This document shows, piece after piece, positions 1 to 6,582 of a stretch of DNA of 10,903 bases; position 1 is the stretch's first letter, and each line of letters begins with the position of its first letter. The stretch covers positions 1-10,903 of the forward strand of contig AWGX01000240.1 of the NCBI GenBank assembly GCA_000495415.1, in the 5' to 3' direction. This DNA is from Smithella sp. ME-1 (GTDB lineage Bacteria; Desulfobacterota; Syntrophia; Syntrophales; Smithellaceae). Under the pieces are notes generated by a model, which ran no database searches, had not been told where the DNA came from, and worked only from the letters and a program-made list of their open reading frames with translations. Position numbers and translations under genes: made by a program.

Positions 1-6
1 CCTCAA

Positions 7-21
7 CGTATTAGTAATACG
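7..21. repeat. Perfect palindrome at the left edge
   Basis: CGTATTA and TAATACG flank a single G, giving a 7-bp dyad. It sits immediately outside the 67-bp end repeat and is flanked by CCTCA on the left. It is probably part of the same repeat element, which would then continue beyond the right edge of the window, where the sequence stops at CTGAGG. Confidence 0.6.
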
Positions 22-88
22 CCTTAGAGTTTACCCGGCGCATGCAGGGCCTCCACCTGGCCGCCTCAATATCATCTCTGATTGAGAA
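22..88 (+). repeat. 67-bp end repeat, left copy (inverted relative to the right end)
   Basis: Aligned by eye without gaps, this segment matches the reverse complement of 10837-10903 at 58 of 67 positions. The best-conserved part is a run through GAGTTTACCCGGCGCATGC. It lies outside any convincing gene. It is either one copy of a dispersed intergenic repeat or one arm of a large inverted repeat. The genes between the arms are ordinary chromosomal genes with no transposase, so I favour a dispersed repeat. Confidence 0.85.
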
Positions 89-165
89 ATAGTATTATTA
101 CATTTGTTTTGTTGAAAACATTTGTACGTTTTTCAGCAAAATATTTCAATCTTTCTTTTCATCAC

Positions 166-226
166 TGTCATTCCGGCATTCTCCTGGCCGGAATCCTCTG
201 TCATTCCCTCGTAGGAGGGAATCCAG
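166..226 (-). repeat. Two tandem hairpin repeats of the CTGGATTC...GAATGAC type
   Basis: Two dyads stand side by side: ATTCCGGC/GCCGGAAT (170-177 with 187-194) and ATTCCCTC/GAGGGAAT (203-210 with 215-222). Each is preceded by CTGTC on the plus strand. Read on the minus strand they have the form GGATTC-stem-GAATGAC, a hairpin repeat common between genes in many bacteria. A related copy in the opposite orientation lies at 1847-1876. The stems differ in sequence but remain paired. Confidence 0.75.
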
Positions 227-249
227 TTTTTACTTTCATAAAAAACGAT

Positions 250-277
250 TTGAAATTTAGAAAATTACGGGTATATT
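250..277 (+). promoter_or_regulatory. Candidate sigma70-type promoter upstream of the DUF1847 gene
   Basis: TTGAAA (250-255) and TATATT (272-277) are separated by 16 bases; each hexamer matches the consensus at five of six positions. Transcription would start near 284, giving a leader of about 220 bases before the DUF1847 gene, or about 30 bases before the doubtful ORF at 314. The region is AT-rich, so a chance match is possible. Confidence 0.4.
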
Positions 278-313
278 TAGCGCACTTATCTTCTTCTTGA
301 AAAATAAAACGCT

Positions 314-529
314 ATGGTTATCTATTCTCAAGATATCTGGCAAAGCAATATGCAAACGCAATTATATAATAAACTTCCCGGAACCGAGGATAATGATCCC
401 GCGTCTGTAGCAGAATGGGATCGAGACCAAGCTATAGATAAGTATCAGACGTTGGCAATTATAAAATCCCATCATTTACTGATGACATCAAAAGGATATT
501 ATTATGAACACATCAAAAAAAGAGCCTAA
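314..529 (+). CDS. Possible small hypothetical protein (71 aa)
   Basis: An ATG-started ORF of 71 codons encodes an acidic, soluble-looking protein with no signal peptide, membrane segment or cysteine. I do not recognise it. Against it: no Shine-Dalgarno sequence is visible before the ATG, and its last 26 bases overlap the DUF1847 gene in another frame. For it: a promoter-like site lies about 35 bases upstream, and the amino-acid composition looks protein-like rather than random. It may be a small gene translationally coupled to the next one, or a chance ORF in the leader. Confidence 0.3.
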   Translation: MVIYSQDIWQSNMQTQLYNKLPGTEDNDPASVAEWDRDQAIDKYQTLAIIKSHHLLMTSKGYYYEHIKKRA

Positions 530-1262
530 TAGTACGTGTGTAAAGTGCAATAATAGAATTTGTTATCCCCTGATGAAAGCGGATGATCCGTTGCCGCAAA
601 TTGAAAATGCGCCGTCATACTGTCCGATGCGCCGGCTACCGGATACTGTTAAAAAAGCCAATTCTGAATATGACAGGGCAGAAATCAGGGAATTTGCCAG
701 ACTGGCTTCCATTCAGGAAGCAGAATGTTACGAGCTGACGCCCGAAGGGATAAGAACAAAGATTCCCCGGCTTGAAGAAATTATACAATTTGCCTGGAAG
801 TGTAATTATCAGAAACTCGGAATCGCTTTTTGTGTCGGCCTGAAAAATGAAGCAAAAATAACCGCTGATATCTTTGAGGCAAAGGGTTTTAGTGTGGTCT
901 CCGTTTGCTGCAAGGTCGGCCAGGTCCCCAAGGAGCACATCGGATTAAAGGGAAACGAGAAGATAATGGGCGCCGGGCTGATGGAGACCATGTGCAACCC
1001 TATTACGCAGGCTGAGGTTTTAAACAAAGAGGGTGTTGATCTGGCGATATTGCTGGGACTCTGCGTGGGACATGACAGCCTGTTTTTCAAATACTGCAAC
1101 GCACCGTGCACGGTTCTGGCGGTTAAGGACAGGGTTCTTGCCCACAATCCGCTTGCTGCAATCTATCTTTCAGACAGCACTTACTATGGCAGGTTGAAAA
1201 CAAAAACGAATCAAAAAAGCAGCGGGCAAAAGGTGGTTCTTCCTGAAAATGTGCGAAAATGA
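504..1262 (+). CDS. DUF1847 family cysteine-rich, probably metal-binding protein
   Basis: A 252-aa cytoplasmic protein with no signal peptide or membrane segment. It is recognised as DUF1847 from its C-terminal block: CNP near residue 164, the GLCVGHDSLF motif at 185-194, then VKDRVLAHNP at 207-216. The N-terminus carries Cys12, Cys15, Cys20 and Cys40, which suggests a metal or iron-sulfur site; in total there are 13 cysteines, including the adjacent pair Cys135-Cys136. The biochemical function of the family is not established as far as I know; metal binding is inferred from the cysteines. The ATG at 504 has an AAAGGA ribosome-binding site seven bases upstream. It is followed after 53 bases on the same strand by a peroxiredoxin-like selenoprotein, which suggests an operon and a shared thiol/redox role. 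Confidence 0.88.
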   Translation: MNTSKKEPNSTCVKCNNRICYPLMKADDPLPQIENAPSYCPMRRLPDTVKKANSEYDRAEIREFARLASIQEAECYELTPEGIRTKIPRLEEIIQFAWKCNYQKLGIAFCVGLKNEAKITADIFEAKGFSVVSVCCKVGQVPKEHIGLKGNEKIMGAGLMETMCNPITQAEVLNKEGVDLAILLGLCVGHDSLFFKYCNAPCTVLAVKDRVLAHNPLAAIYLSDSTYYGRLKTKTNQKSSGQKVVLPENVRK

Positions 1263-1301
1263 TTTGGAAATGCCAATAAGAATGAATTTAAAAATATTTC
1301 T

Positions 1302-1307
1302 AGGAGG
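1302..1307 (+). promoter_or_regulatory. Ribosome-binding site that fixes the selenoprotein start
   Basis: A perfect AGGAGG lies eight bases before the ATG at 1316. It is the best reason to begin this gene upstream of the in-frame TGA rather than at the internal ATG at 1466, which has no comparable site. Confidence 0.85.
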
Positions 1308-1315
1308 ACAACGTT

Positions 1316-1786
1316 ATGGCAAGAGTAGAATTAAATGTTCAGGCGCCGGATTTCACGCTGAATGATTTTAACGGCAAAAGCGTGTCTCTTTCCGATTATA
1401 AAAACAAAAAGAATGTGATGGTGGTTTTCAACCGCGGATTTTTTTGACCATTCTGCCGCGCGCATATGGCGCAGTTGCGCCAGGATTATGAAAAATTCGT
1501 CAAGCTCGATACGGAAATTCTGGTTGCCGGCCCGGAAAAAGCCGAAGCTTTCAAAGAATACTGGGCAAAAGAAAATCTGCCTTTTATCGGCTTGCCTGAT
1601 CCCGAGCACAGGGTTCTGAAACTTTACGGTCAGGAGGTCAAACTTTTCAAACTCGGCCGCCTTCCCGCGCAGATGATAATTGATAAATCCGGCAAGGTTC
1701 GTTTTGTTCATTACGGCCATTCGATGGCAGATATTCCGGAAAACAAAGAATTATTAGATTTAATTGAAACGCAATTATCGAAATGA
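1316..1786 (+). CDS. Peroxiredoxin-like selenoprotein with a Sec-x-x-Cys active site
   Basis: A 156-aa protein if TGA at 1445-1447 is read as selenocysteine (residue 44). The frame is intact on both sides of this codon. Upstream is a typical AhpC/TSA-type N-terminus (APDFTLNDFNGKSVSLSDY, residues 10-28). The TGA falls in VVFNRGFF-U-PFCRAH, where cysteine-containing relatives carry FWCPFC, so Sec replaces the first, reactive cysteine and Cys47 would be its resolving partner. Downstream are LPDPEHRVLKLYGQEVK and a PAQMIIDKSGKVRFVHYGHS block typical of thioredoxin-fold peroxiredoxins. The classical P-x3-T-x2-C signature is absent, so it may be a peroxidase or another thiol/selenol oxidoreductase. 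A SECIS-like hairpin follows the TGA. Read with TGA as stop, only a 43-aa peptide or a 106-aa fragment from 1466 would be called. It probably shares a transcript with the DUF1847 gene. It needs selA, selB, selC and selD elsewhere in the genome. Confidence 0.88.
1467..1482 (+). promoter_or_regulatory. Bacterial SECIS-like hairpin
   Basis: TGGCGCA and TGCGCCA form a perfect stem around GT, or more realistically a 6-bp stem with an AGTT loop (1473-1476). The loop G at 1474 is 27 bases past the last base of the TGA. Bacterial SECIS elements bind SelB through a short stem with a small loop carrying G/U, placed roughly 16-37 bases after the UGA, inside the coding region. Position, stem and loop all fit. 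An alternative, weaker stem is CTG-C-CGC with GCG-CAG (1453-1474). Confidence 0.72.
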
Positions 1787-1800
1787 AAACTGCATACCGG

Positions 1801-1876
1801 CTGTTTACTCCGGCGTATGCCGGATGTGCCGGTATGACGATGGATACTGGATTCTCCGGTTAAACCGGAGAATGAC
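1801..1876. repeat. Repeat hairpins between the convergent selenoprotein and AOR genes
   Basis: Two dyads are visible: CCGGC-GTAT-GCCGG (1810-1823) and a strong 10-bp stem ATTCTCCGGT/ACCGGAGAAT (1851-1860 with 1864-1873) with a TAA loop. The second is flanked by CTGG and GAC, the same layout as the hairpins at 166-226 but in the opposite orientation. It sits where two transcripts meet and could end or stabilise both. No T-tract follows on either strand, so it is not a classical intrinsic terminator. The AOR stop codon is inside it. Confidence 0.7.
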
Positions 1877-4055
1877 TGAGAAGTGCGGTAACTTTCTCTT
1901 TCGCTTCTTCACTCAAATAATTCCATAAGCCGATTTTCTTAAGAGTTTCTAATTTAGGAATACCAGTCTCGTTCCAGCCGCGCTCGGCGTAATAGACGCT
2001 GATTAGCTTCTTAAGCTCTTTTTTACGATGCTTCATCAGGATTTCGCGTTTTTCGGAAGTTTTTATTTCTTGAACTTCATCAATCGGCTTATTCAAGATG
2101 GTACTGAGTTGTCCATCGTTATAGTCTTTTTCGTTCTCGTAAAGGATATCCTCCGTAGGACCGATTGCCCTGTCCGGAATCCAGTCATGTTCCCCTGTAG
2201 TCTTATCAAAAGTCATCATGTTCATTATACGTTGCAAATTTATATCCCTATCTGTTTGCTCGAATATTTGCTCCCAGGTCATGTTTGTACCCAGCATACC
2301 GTTGTAGAAATCGGCGTAAATTTCCTGCGAAGCGGGATTGATATAGATATCCGTATTTTTACGGCTGTTGGAATCTGGATTAAAAACATCCACCCACGGT
2401 AATTTGCACAAGCCCAGATTGTCGTTACCCAAGCGTACGCGAGGATAAGTAATTAGCGCTCTGGCTTTAGCTTCAAAAGTAGGGAATGCACCCAGCAAAT
2501 CCACTTTAATGAGCCAGGCTGCGGCATGATGAGCACCGATATCGCTCGCCACCGCGTAAGATCCCTGCATGGATAGCGACCGGTGTGTCCGGTAAAGTGA
2601 AAAAGGCAATCCTTTGGCCTGCATGGCAAATTGTTCCAGTTCCTTGCGTGGATTCGGTTTGCCGGTGCGGTCAGCACACTTTTCACCAATCCAGTTGATG
2701 AGCTCCAGCATGCCCAGTCCCGCAATACTTGTCAGAGCTGTCTTGCGGTAGGCAATGTCATGAATAAACTGAAGCGCGGCCGGTTCATCACCCCATTTCA
2801 GTTCGAAGCCATCAGTATCTTCTTTGATTAGATAACCGCGCTGATAACATTCCATGACAAAAGCCATGATCACCGCAGTGGTAATCGTATCAATTCCGTA
2901 ATTATCGCAATGCCAGTTGGCTTCCATAATAAATTCCGGATTCCACATACCCAGATTGGAACCGAAACCGGCCGCTGTTTCATATTCAGGGCCGTCAACC
3001 CAAACCTTCTTACCTTTGTGTTCACCGGATGTCAGAGTTACCCAGCCGCCTTTGGTACATCTTAGATTACAGCCGGGGAAACAGCCATCCATCCCACGAT
3101 GATCAAAAATATGTTCGGCGTAGTTTTTCCCGCAGATATTTCCCGCGCGTGGATCGGAACCATACTGATAATTATTTACCGGTAGGGATTTGTAATCATC
3201 CTTATTCATAAAAGCAATGAGACCGGCTGATCCCTTGCGGTACATCTTAAGCGATTGCGGATCAACCTCTTTGACAATCTTGTGCAATTTGGAGCCCGCC
3301 TGTTTCACTTTTTCCCAATCCGCCGCCCCATAGGGATTTTCCCCATGCGGATAACCGGAAAGCACCACAATCGCCCGGATATTTTTGTTAATCATTACGG
3401 TACCCAAACCCGTGCGGCCGGCCTGTTTTGTTCTGAACAGCCCTTTTGTTCCATCAACCGGTTTTACGGCATCATAATAATGGCTGTTGATACAGCCATA
3501 TGTGGTATTGGCGGCACCGATACCTGTTGTGAGAAAAACAATGTCTTTCTTTTCGTGGCCGGACTGAAGAAACTTATCGACAATAAATTTCTCCAAATCA
3601 AATACCTGATCGATAGAAGGCGCTTCGGTGATGTATATCTCTTTCTTGAAATCGTCGATGACAATCATGGCGTTGGTTTTGCTGATTCCAGTGATCTCCA
3701 GGGCATCAAAACCGGCGTACTTCAGATAAGCGCCGAAATGACCGCCGAAATTGGAAACTCCCGGAATATGAGTCAGCGGAGACAAAGAAATTGCCATGCA
3801 CTTGCTGGTTCCCGGAAACTGCGGAATACCGCCCAGTGGCCCCGGAGAAAAAATCAGCGGATTTTCCGCGTCGTCGGCTGTTGTTTTCGCATTTATTTTT
3901 TTGTGCAGAAGATAAAGCCCCAACCCCCGACCGCCAATAAAAAAATCGCGAACTTGTTCGTCAAGCGGCCGAGTCTCAATTTTACCGGTGCTCACATCAA
4001 TAGCCAGAATCTGGTTGGCATAACCGTGAGAAAGCGGCTTCTTTGTATATTTCAT
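1860..4055 (-). CDS. Aldehyde:ferredoxin oxidoreductase family protein (tungsten/molybdopterin enzyme)
   Basis: A 731-aa cytoplasmic enzyme of the AOR family, which interconverts aldehydes and carboxylates with ferredoxin via a tungsten-bispterin cofactor and one [4Fe-4S] cluster. The N-terminal domain shows ILAIDVSTGKIE (16-27), the GGRGLG pterin-binding loop (41-46), GPLGG (72-76) and SNFGGHFGAYLKYAGFDALEITG (101-123); then AGRTGLGTVMINKNIRAIVV (212-231). Cluster ligands are Cys325, Cys329 and Cys333 in DGCFPGCNLRC, plus Cys550 in DNLGLC. NYGIDT (385-390) matches the conserved GLDT region, and a YYAERGWNETG block lies near the C-terminus. The ATG at 4055 is chosen because an AGGGG site precedes it (4062-4066); an in-frame ATG at 4133 would add 26 residues unlike the family. 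No ferredoxin or flavin subunit gene adjoins it. The last residues and stop fall in a repeat hairpin. The substrate is unknown; the benzoyl-CoA reductase BamB belongs to the same family but its partner genes are absent. Confidence 0.93.
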   Translation of the reverse strand: MKYTKKPLSHGYANQILAIDVSTGKIETRPLDEQVRDFFIGGRGLGLYLLHKKINAKTTADDAENPLIFSPGPLGGIPQFPGTSKCMAISLSPLTHIPGVSNFGGHFGAYLKYAGFDALEITGISKTNAMIVIDDFKKEIYITEAPSIDQVFDLEKFIVDKFLQSGHEKKDIVFLTTGIGAANTTYGCINSHYYDAVKPVDGTKGLFRTKQAGRTGLGTVMINKNIRAIVVLSGYPHGENPYGAADWEKVKQAGSKLHKIVKEVDPQSLKMYRKGSAGLIAFMNKDDYKSLPVNNYQYGSDPRAGNICGKNYAEHIFDHRGMDGCFPGCNLRCTKGGWVTLTSGEHKGKKVWVDGPEYETAAGFGSNLGMWNPEFIMEANWHCDNYGIDTITTAVIMAFVMECYQRGYLIKEDTDGFELKWGDEPAALQFIHDIAYRKTALTSIAGLGMLELINWIGEKCADRTGKPNPRKELEQFAMQAKGLPFSLYRTHRSLSMQGSYAVASDIGAHHAAAWLIKVDLLGAFPTFEAKARALITYPRVRLGNDNLGLCKLPWVDVFNPDSNSRKNTDIYINPASQEIYADFYNGMLGTNMTWEQIFEQTDRDINLQRIMNMMTFDKTTGEHDWIPDRAIGPTEDILYENEKDYNDGQLSTILNKPIDEVQEIKTSEKREILMKHRKKELKKLISVYYAERGWNETGIPKLETLKKIGLWNYLSEEAKEKVTALLSHSPV

Positions 4056-4191
4056 TCTTAGACCCCTGAAAAATAATTTTTGCACGTTAGAGTAATATTG
4101 ATAAAAAATCAAGGTTGACTTTAAATAATTCACGAGTAAAGTTATAATAAAAGTAAAACAAAGTCAGGCTTTTTAAAAATAATAATGTTTA

Positions 4192-4221
4192 TTGACAAAG
4201 GGCAGTTGTAGCAGTTTTTAT
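4192..4221 (+). promoter_or_regulatory. Candidate promoter for the REC-PAS-HD-GYP gene
   Basis: A perfect TTGACA (4192-4197) is followed after 18 bases by TTTTAT (4216-4221), a weak -10. Transcription would start near 4228, about 20 bases before the start codon. The divergent spacer (4056-4247) is very AT-rich and must also carry the promoter of the AOR gene, for which I see only weak candidates. Confidence 0.4.
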
Positions 4222-4247
4222 TTCACGAGTTAACAAAGGAAAGGTTC

Positions 4248-6440
4248 TTGACTGTGGCAGGAAACATGGAATCTACAATCAACAATCACAAATCTCTCCG
4301 GATATTAATTGTTGAGGATTCGGAAGACGATCTGCTACTTATGATCCGCGAGCTGAAAAAAGGCGGATTTAATCCTGTATATGAAAGAGTAGACACTGCC
4401 GCGGCAATGAAAAAGGCACTCAAAGAGAATCAATGGGATATTATTCTCTGCGATTACAAAATGCCGCAATTCAGTGGGCCTTCAGCCATTGCTCTATTAA
4501 AAGAAATAAACATCGACATTCCTATTATCATTATCTCCGGCAAGATCGGCGAAGATACTGCCGCGGAATGCATGCTCCTTGGAGCTCAGGATTATATCAT
4601 GAAGAACAACATGTCCCGTCTCTGTCCGGCCATAGCCAGAGAACTGGACGAAGCAGATTCAAGAAGCAAACAAAAGGAAATGGAACAGGCACTGCTCCAT
4701 AGTCAGGAGAAATATCAAAACATCCTGGAAAATATTGAAGACGGTTATTACGAAGTTGATCTTGCCGGCAATTTTATTTTTTTCAATAGTTCCTTGTGTC
4801 GAGTCATGGGATATTCCAATGAAGAAATGACAGGCATGAATAACCGGCAATATACGGATAAGGAAGGAGCAAAAAAACTTTTCCAAGCTTTCAATCAGGT
4901 TTATAATACAGGAATACCTACCAAAGAGTTCGACTGGCAGATTATCAGAAAAGACGGAACAAAAAGACACATTGAAGCATCAGTCTCATTGCTCAAAGAT
5001 TCATTGGGCAAGCCAACAGGATTCAGGGGAATTGTACGTGATATTACCGAACGCAAAGAGATAGAAAAAAAATTGCGCGAAGAAGAACAGCGGTTTCGTG
5101 CTCTTGCGGAACAATCCTCAGACATAATTGTTCTTATAAATAAGGATCTGGCTATTACTTATGAAAATCCGGCTCTGAAAAAATTTTTGGGATACGAATC
5201 TGGAGAAATTATTGGCAGGAACGCCTTTGAGCATATTCATCCGGACGATTTGAAGCTGGTAATGGATATATTCAATGAACGATTTAACGACATAAACGCC
5301 CCTTCATCGCAAATTGAAATACGCATTCGTCACAAGGATGGAAGCTGGCATATTTTTGAAGCTGTGGGCAGTAATCTGATTCGTGACAATATTGTGGAAG
5401 CCGCCGTAGTCAATCTCCGTGATATTACCGATCGCAAGAAGGCAGAAGAAGCCCTGCGGAAAAGCGAGGCAAAATACAGGCATCTCGTGGAAGATGCACA
5501 TGAAGGAATCTTTCAATCAACTGCTGAAGGGCGCCATATTACCGTAAACCAGGCTTTTGCGAATATACTGGGATATGACTCACCGGAAGAAGTCGTAAAA
5601 AGCATTACCGACATTGCTCATCAAATTTACGTAAATCCGGAAGACCGTATAAAAATACTTCAGACTATTGATAAAGAAGGCTCGGTAAAAGGTTATGAAA
5701 CTGAATTCTACCGAAAAGACGGCGGCAAAATCTGTGTCTCTATCAATATGCATGCGGTACGGGATGATCAGGGAAACCTGCTTTACTATCAGGGTATTGA
5801 TCAAGACATTACAGACAGAAAAAAAATGGAGAAGGAACGTCAGGAAAATATTGAACGTCTGCGAAGATCCTTGGGCGCCACTATTAACGCTATGGCTGTA
5901 ACCGTGGAAACGCGAGACCCCTACACGGCTGGTCATCAAAAAAGAGTGGCTGATCTGGCAAGAGCTATAGCGTCGGAAATGAAACTTACGAATGAACAAA
6001 TCGATGGCATCCGTATGGCCAGTATGATTCATGATATCGGCAAAATATCCATTCCTTCAGAGATTCTTGCCAAGCCGACAAAACTTACCGAACTGGAATT
6101 TAATTTAATAAAAACACATTCTCAATCGGGTTATAATATTCTAAAAGACATCGATTTTCTCTGGCCGGTGGCCCAAATTATTCTGCAGCATCATGAACGC
6201 ATAAACGGATCGGGCTATCCAAACGGATTAAAAGAAGATCAAATCCTTCTGGAATCTCAGATTGTAGCCGTAGCCGATGTGGTGGAAGCTATTTCATCAC
6301 ACAGGCCGTATCGTCCTGCCTTTGGTGTTAATATAGCATTGAATGAAATTACCAGGAACAGAGGCATTCTCTATAATCCAAAAGTAGTAGATGCCTGTCT
6401 GCGGCTTTTCAACGATAAAAATTACATGTTTTCTATTTAA
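4248..6440 (+). CDS. Response regulator with REC, three PAS domains and an HD-GYP c-di-GMP phosphodiesterase domain
   Basis: A 730-aa soluble signalling protein, with no membrane segment. Residues 17-135 form a receiver domain: acidic pair Glu23/Asp24, phospho-acceptor Asp69 (LCDYKMP), Ser97 and Lys119. Three PAS domains with linker signatures follow, about 152-270 (ending RDITERK), 280-396 (RDITDRK) and 405-525 (QDITDRK). The HD-GYP domain spans about 540-725: Glu554 and His563, HDIGK (His595, Asp596, Lys599), His624, HHERINGSGYP (His648, His649) and Asp677 in VADVVEA, then RPYR. All expected metal ligands are present, so it should hydrolyse c-di-GMP in response to phosphorylation and PAS-sensed signals. 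The start is TTG at 4248, seven bases after AAAGGA; GTG at 4254 is an alternative, and ATG at 4266 is too far from the site. No histidine kinase gene adjoins it. Confidence 0.93.
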   Translation: MTVAGNMESTINNHKSLRILIVEDSEDDLLLMIRELKKGGFNPVYERVDTAAAMKKALKENQWDIILCDYKMPQFSGPSAIALLKEINIDIPIIIISGKIGEDTAAECMLLGAQDYIMKNNMSRLCPAIARELDEADSRSKQKEMEQALLHSQEKYQNILENIEDGYYEVDLAGNFIFFNSSLCRVMGYSNEEMTGMNNRQYTDKEGAKKLFQAFNQVYNTGIPTKEFDWQIIRKDGTKRHIEASVSLLKDSLGKPTGFRGIVRDITERKEIEKKLREEEQRFRALAEQSSDIIVLINKDLAITYENPALKKFLGYESGEIIGRNAFEHIHPDDLKLVMDIFNERFNDINAPSSQIEIRIRHKDGSWHIFEAVGSNLIRDNIVEAAVVNLRDITDRKKAEEALRKSEAKYRHLVEDAHEGIFQSTAEGRHITVNQAFANILGYDSPEEVVKSITDIAHQIYVNPEDRIKILQTIDKEGSVKGYETEFYRKDGGKICVSINMHAVRDDQGNLLYYQGIDQDITDRKKMEKERQENIERLRRSLGATINAMAVTVETRDPYTAGHQKRVADLARAIASEMKLTNEQIDGIRMASMIHDIGKISIPSEILAKPTKLTELEFNLIKTHSQSGYNILKDIDFLWPVAQIILQHHERINGSGYPNGLKEDQILLESQIVAVADVVEAISSHRPYRPAFGVNIALNEITRNRGILYNPKVVDACLRLFNDKNYMFSI

Positions 6441-6490
6441 TAAACCCCTGTTAAGTATTACTTCTTACCCATTCAACTATTAATATTCCC

Positions 6491-6519
6491 TTGACATACA
6501 AGATTGAAATTCCTATGCT
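6491..6519 (+). promoter_or_regulatory. Sigma70-type promoter for the cyclase gene
   Basis: TTGACA (6491-6496), a 17-base spacer and TATGCT (6514-6519). The -35 is a perfect match and the -10 matches at four of six. Transcription would start near 6526, about 57 bases before the ATG. It suggests that the cyclase gene is transcribed independently of the HD-GYP gene. Confidence 0.6.
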
Positions 6520-6582
6520 GCAACGGCCTGAAAGTAACGTTCCATTTAAAAAATACATTAATTATTATTAAGGGAGAAACGA

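Noticed and set aside
166..226. A CRISPR array
   Set aside because: There are only two dyads, their sequences differ, and there are no regular spacers or cas genes.
82..300. A 72-aa ORF at the left end
   Set aside because: It begins at a TTG inside the end repeat and is translated through two intergenic hairpin repeats.
1445..1447. The TGA as a nonsense mutation making a pseudogene
   Set aside because: The frame is otherwise intact, the TGA sits exactly at the redox-active cysteine position, and a SECIS-like hairpin follows at the right distance.
1466..1786. A 106-aa ORF starting at the internal ATG as a separate gene
   Set aside because: It is in the same frame as the upstream peroxiredoxin-like sequence, begins after the active site, and has no good ribosome-binding site. 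The full gene from 1316 with selenocysteine explains it better.
1851..1876. A classical intrinsic terminator
   Set aside because: The stem is strong but no T-tract follows on either strand.
3255..4061. A 268-aa plus-strand ORF opposite the AOR gene
   Set aside because: It is the antisense shadow of a strongly conserved enzyme and has no protein-family features of its own.
4056..4133. A 26-residue N-terminal extension of the AOR protein
   Set aside because: It is AT-rich, unlike AOR N-termini, and a ribosome-binding site lies directly before the ATG at 4055.
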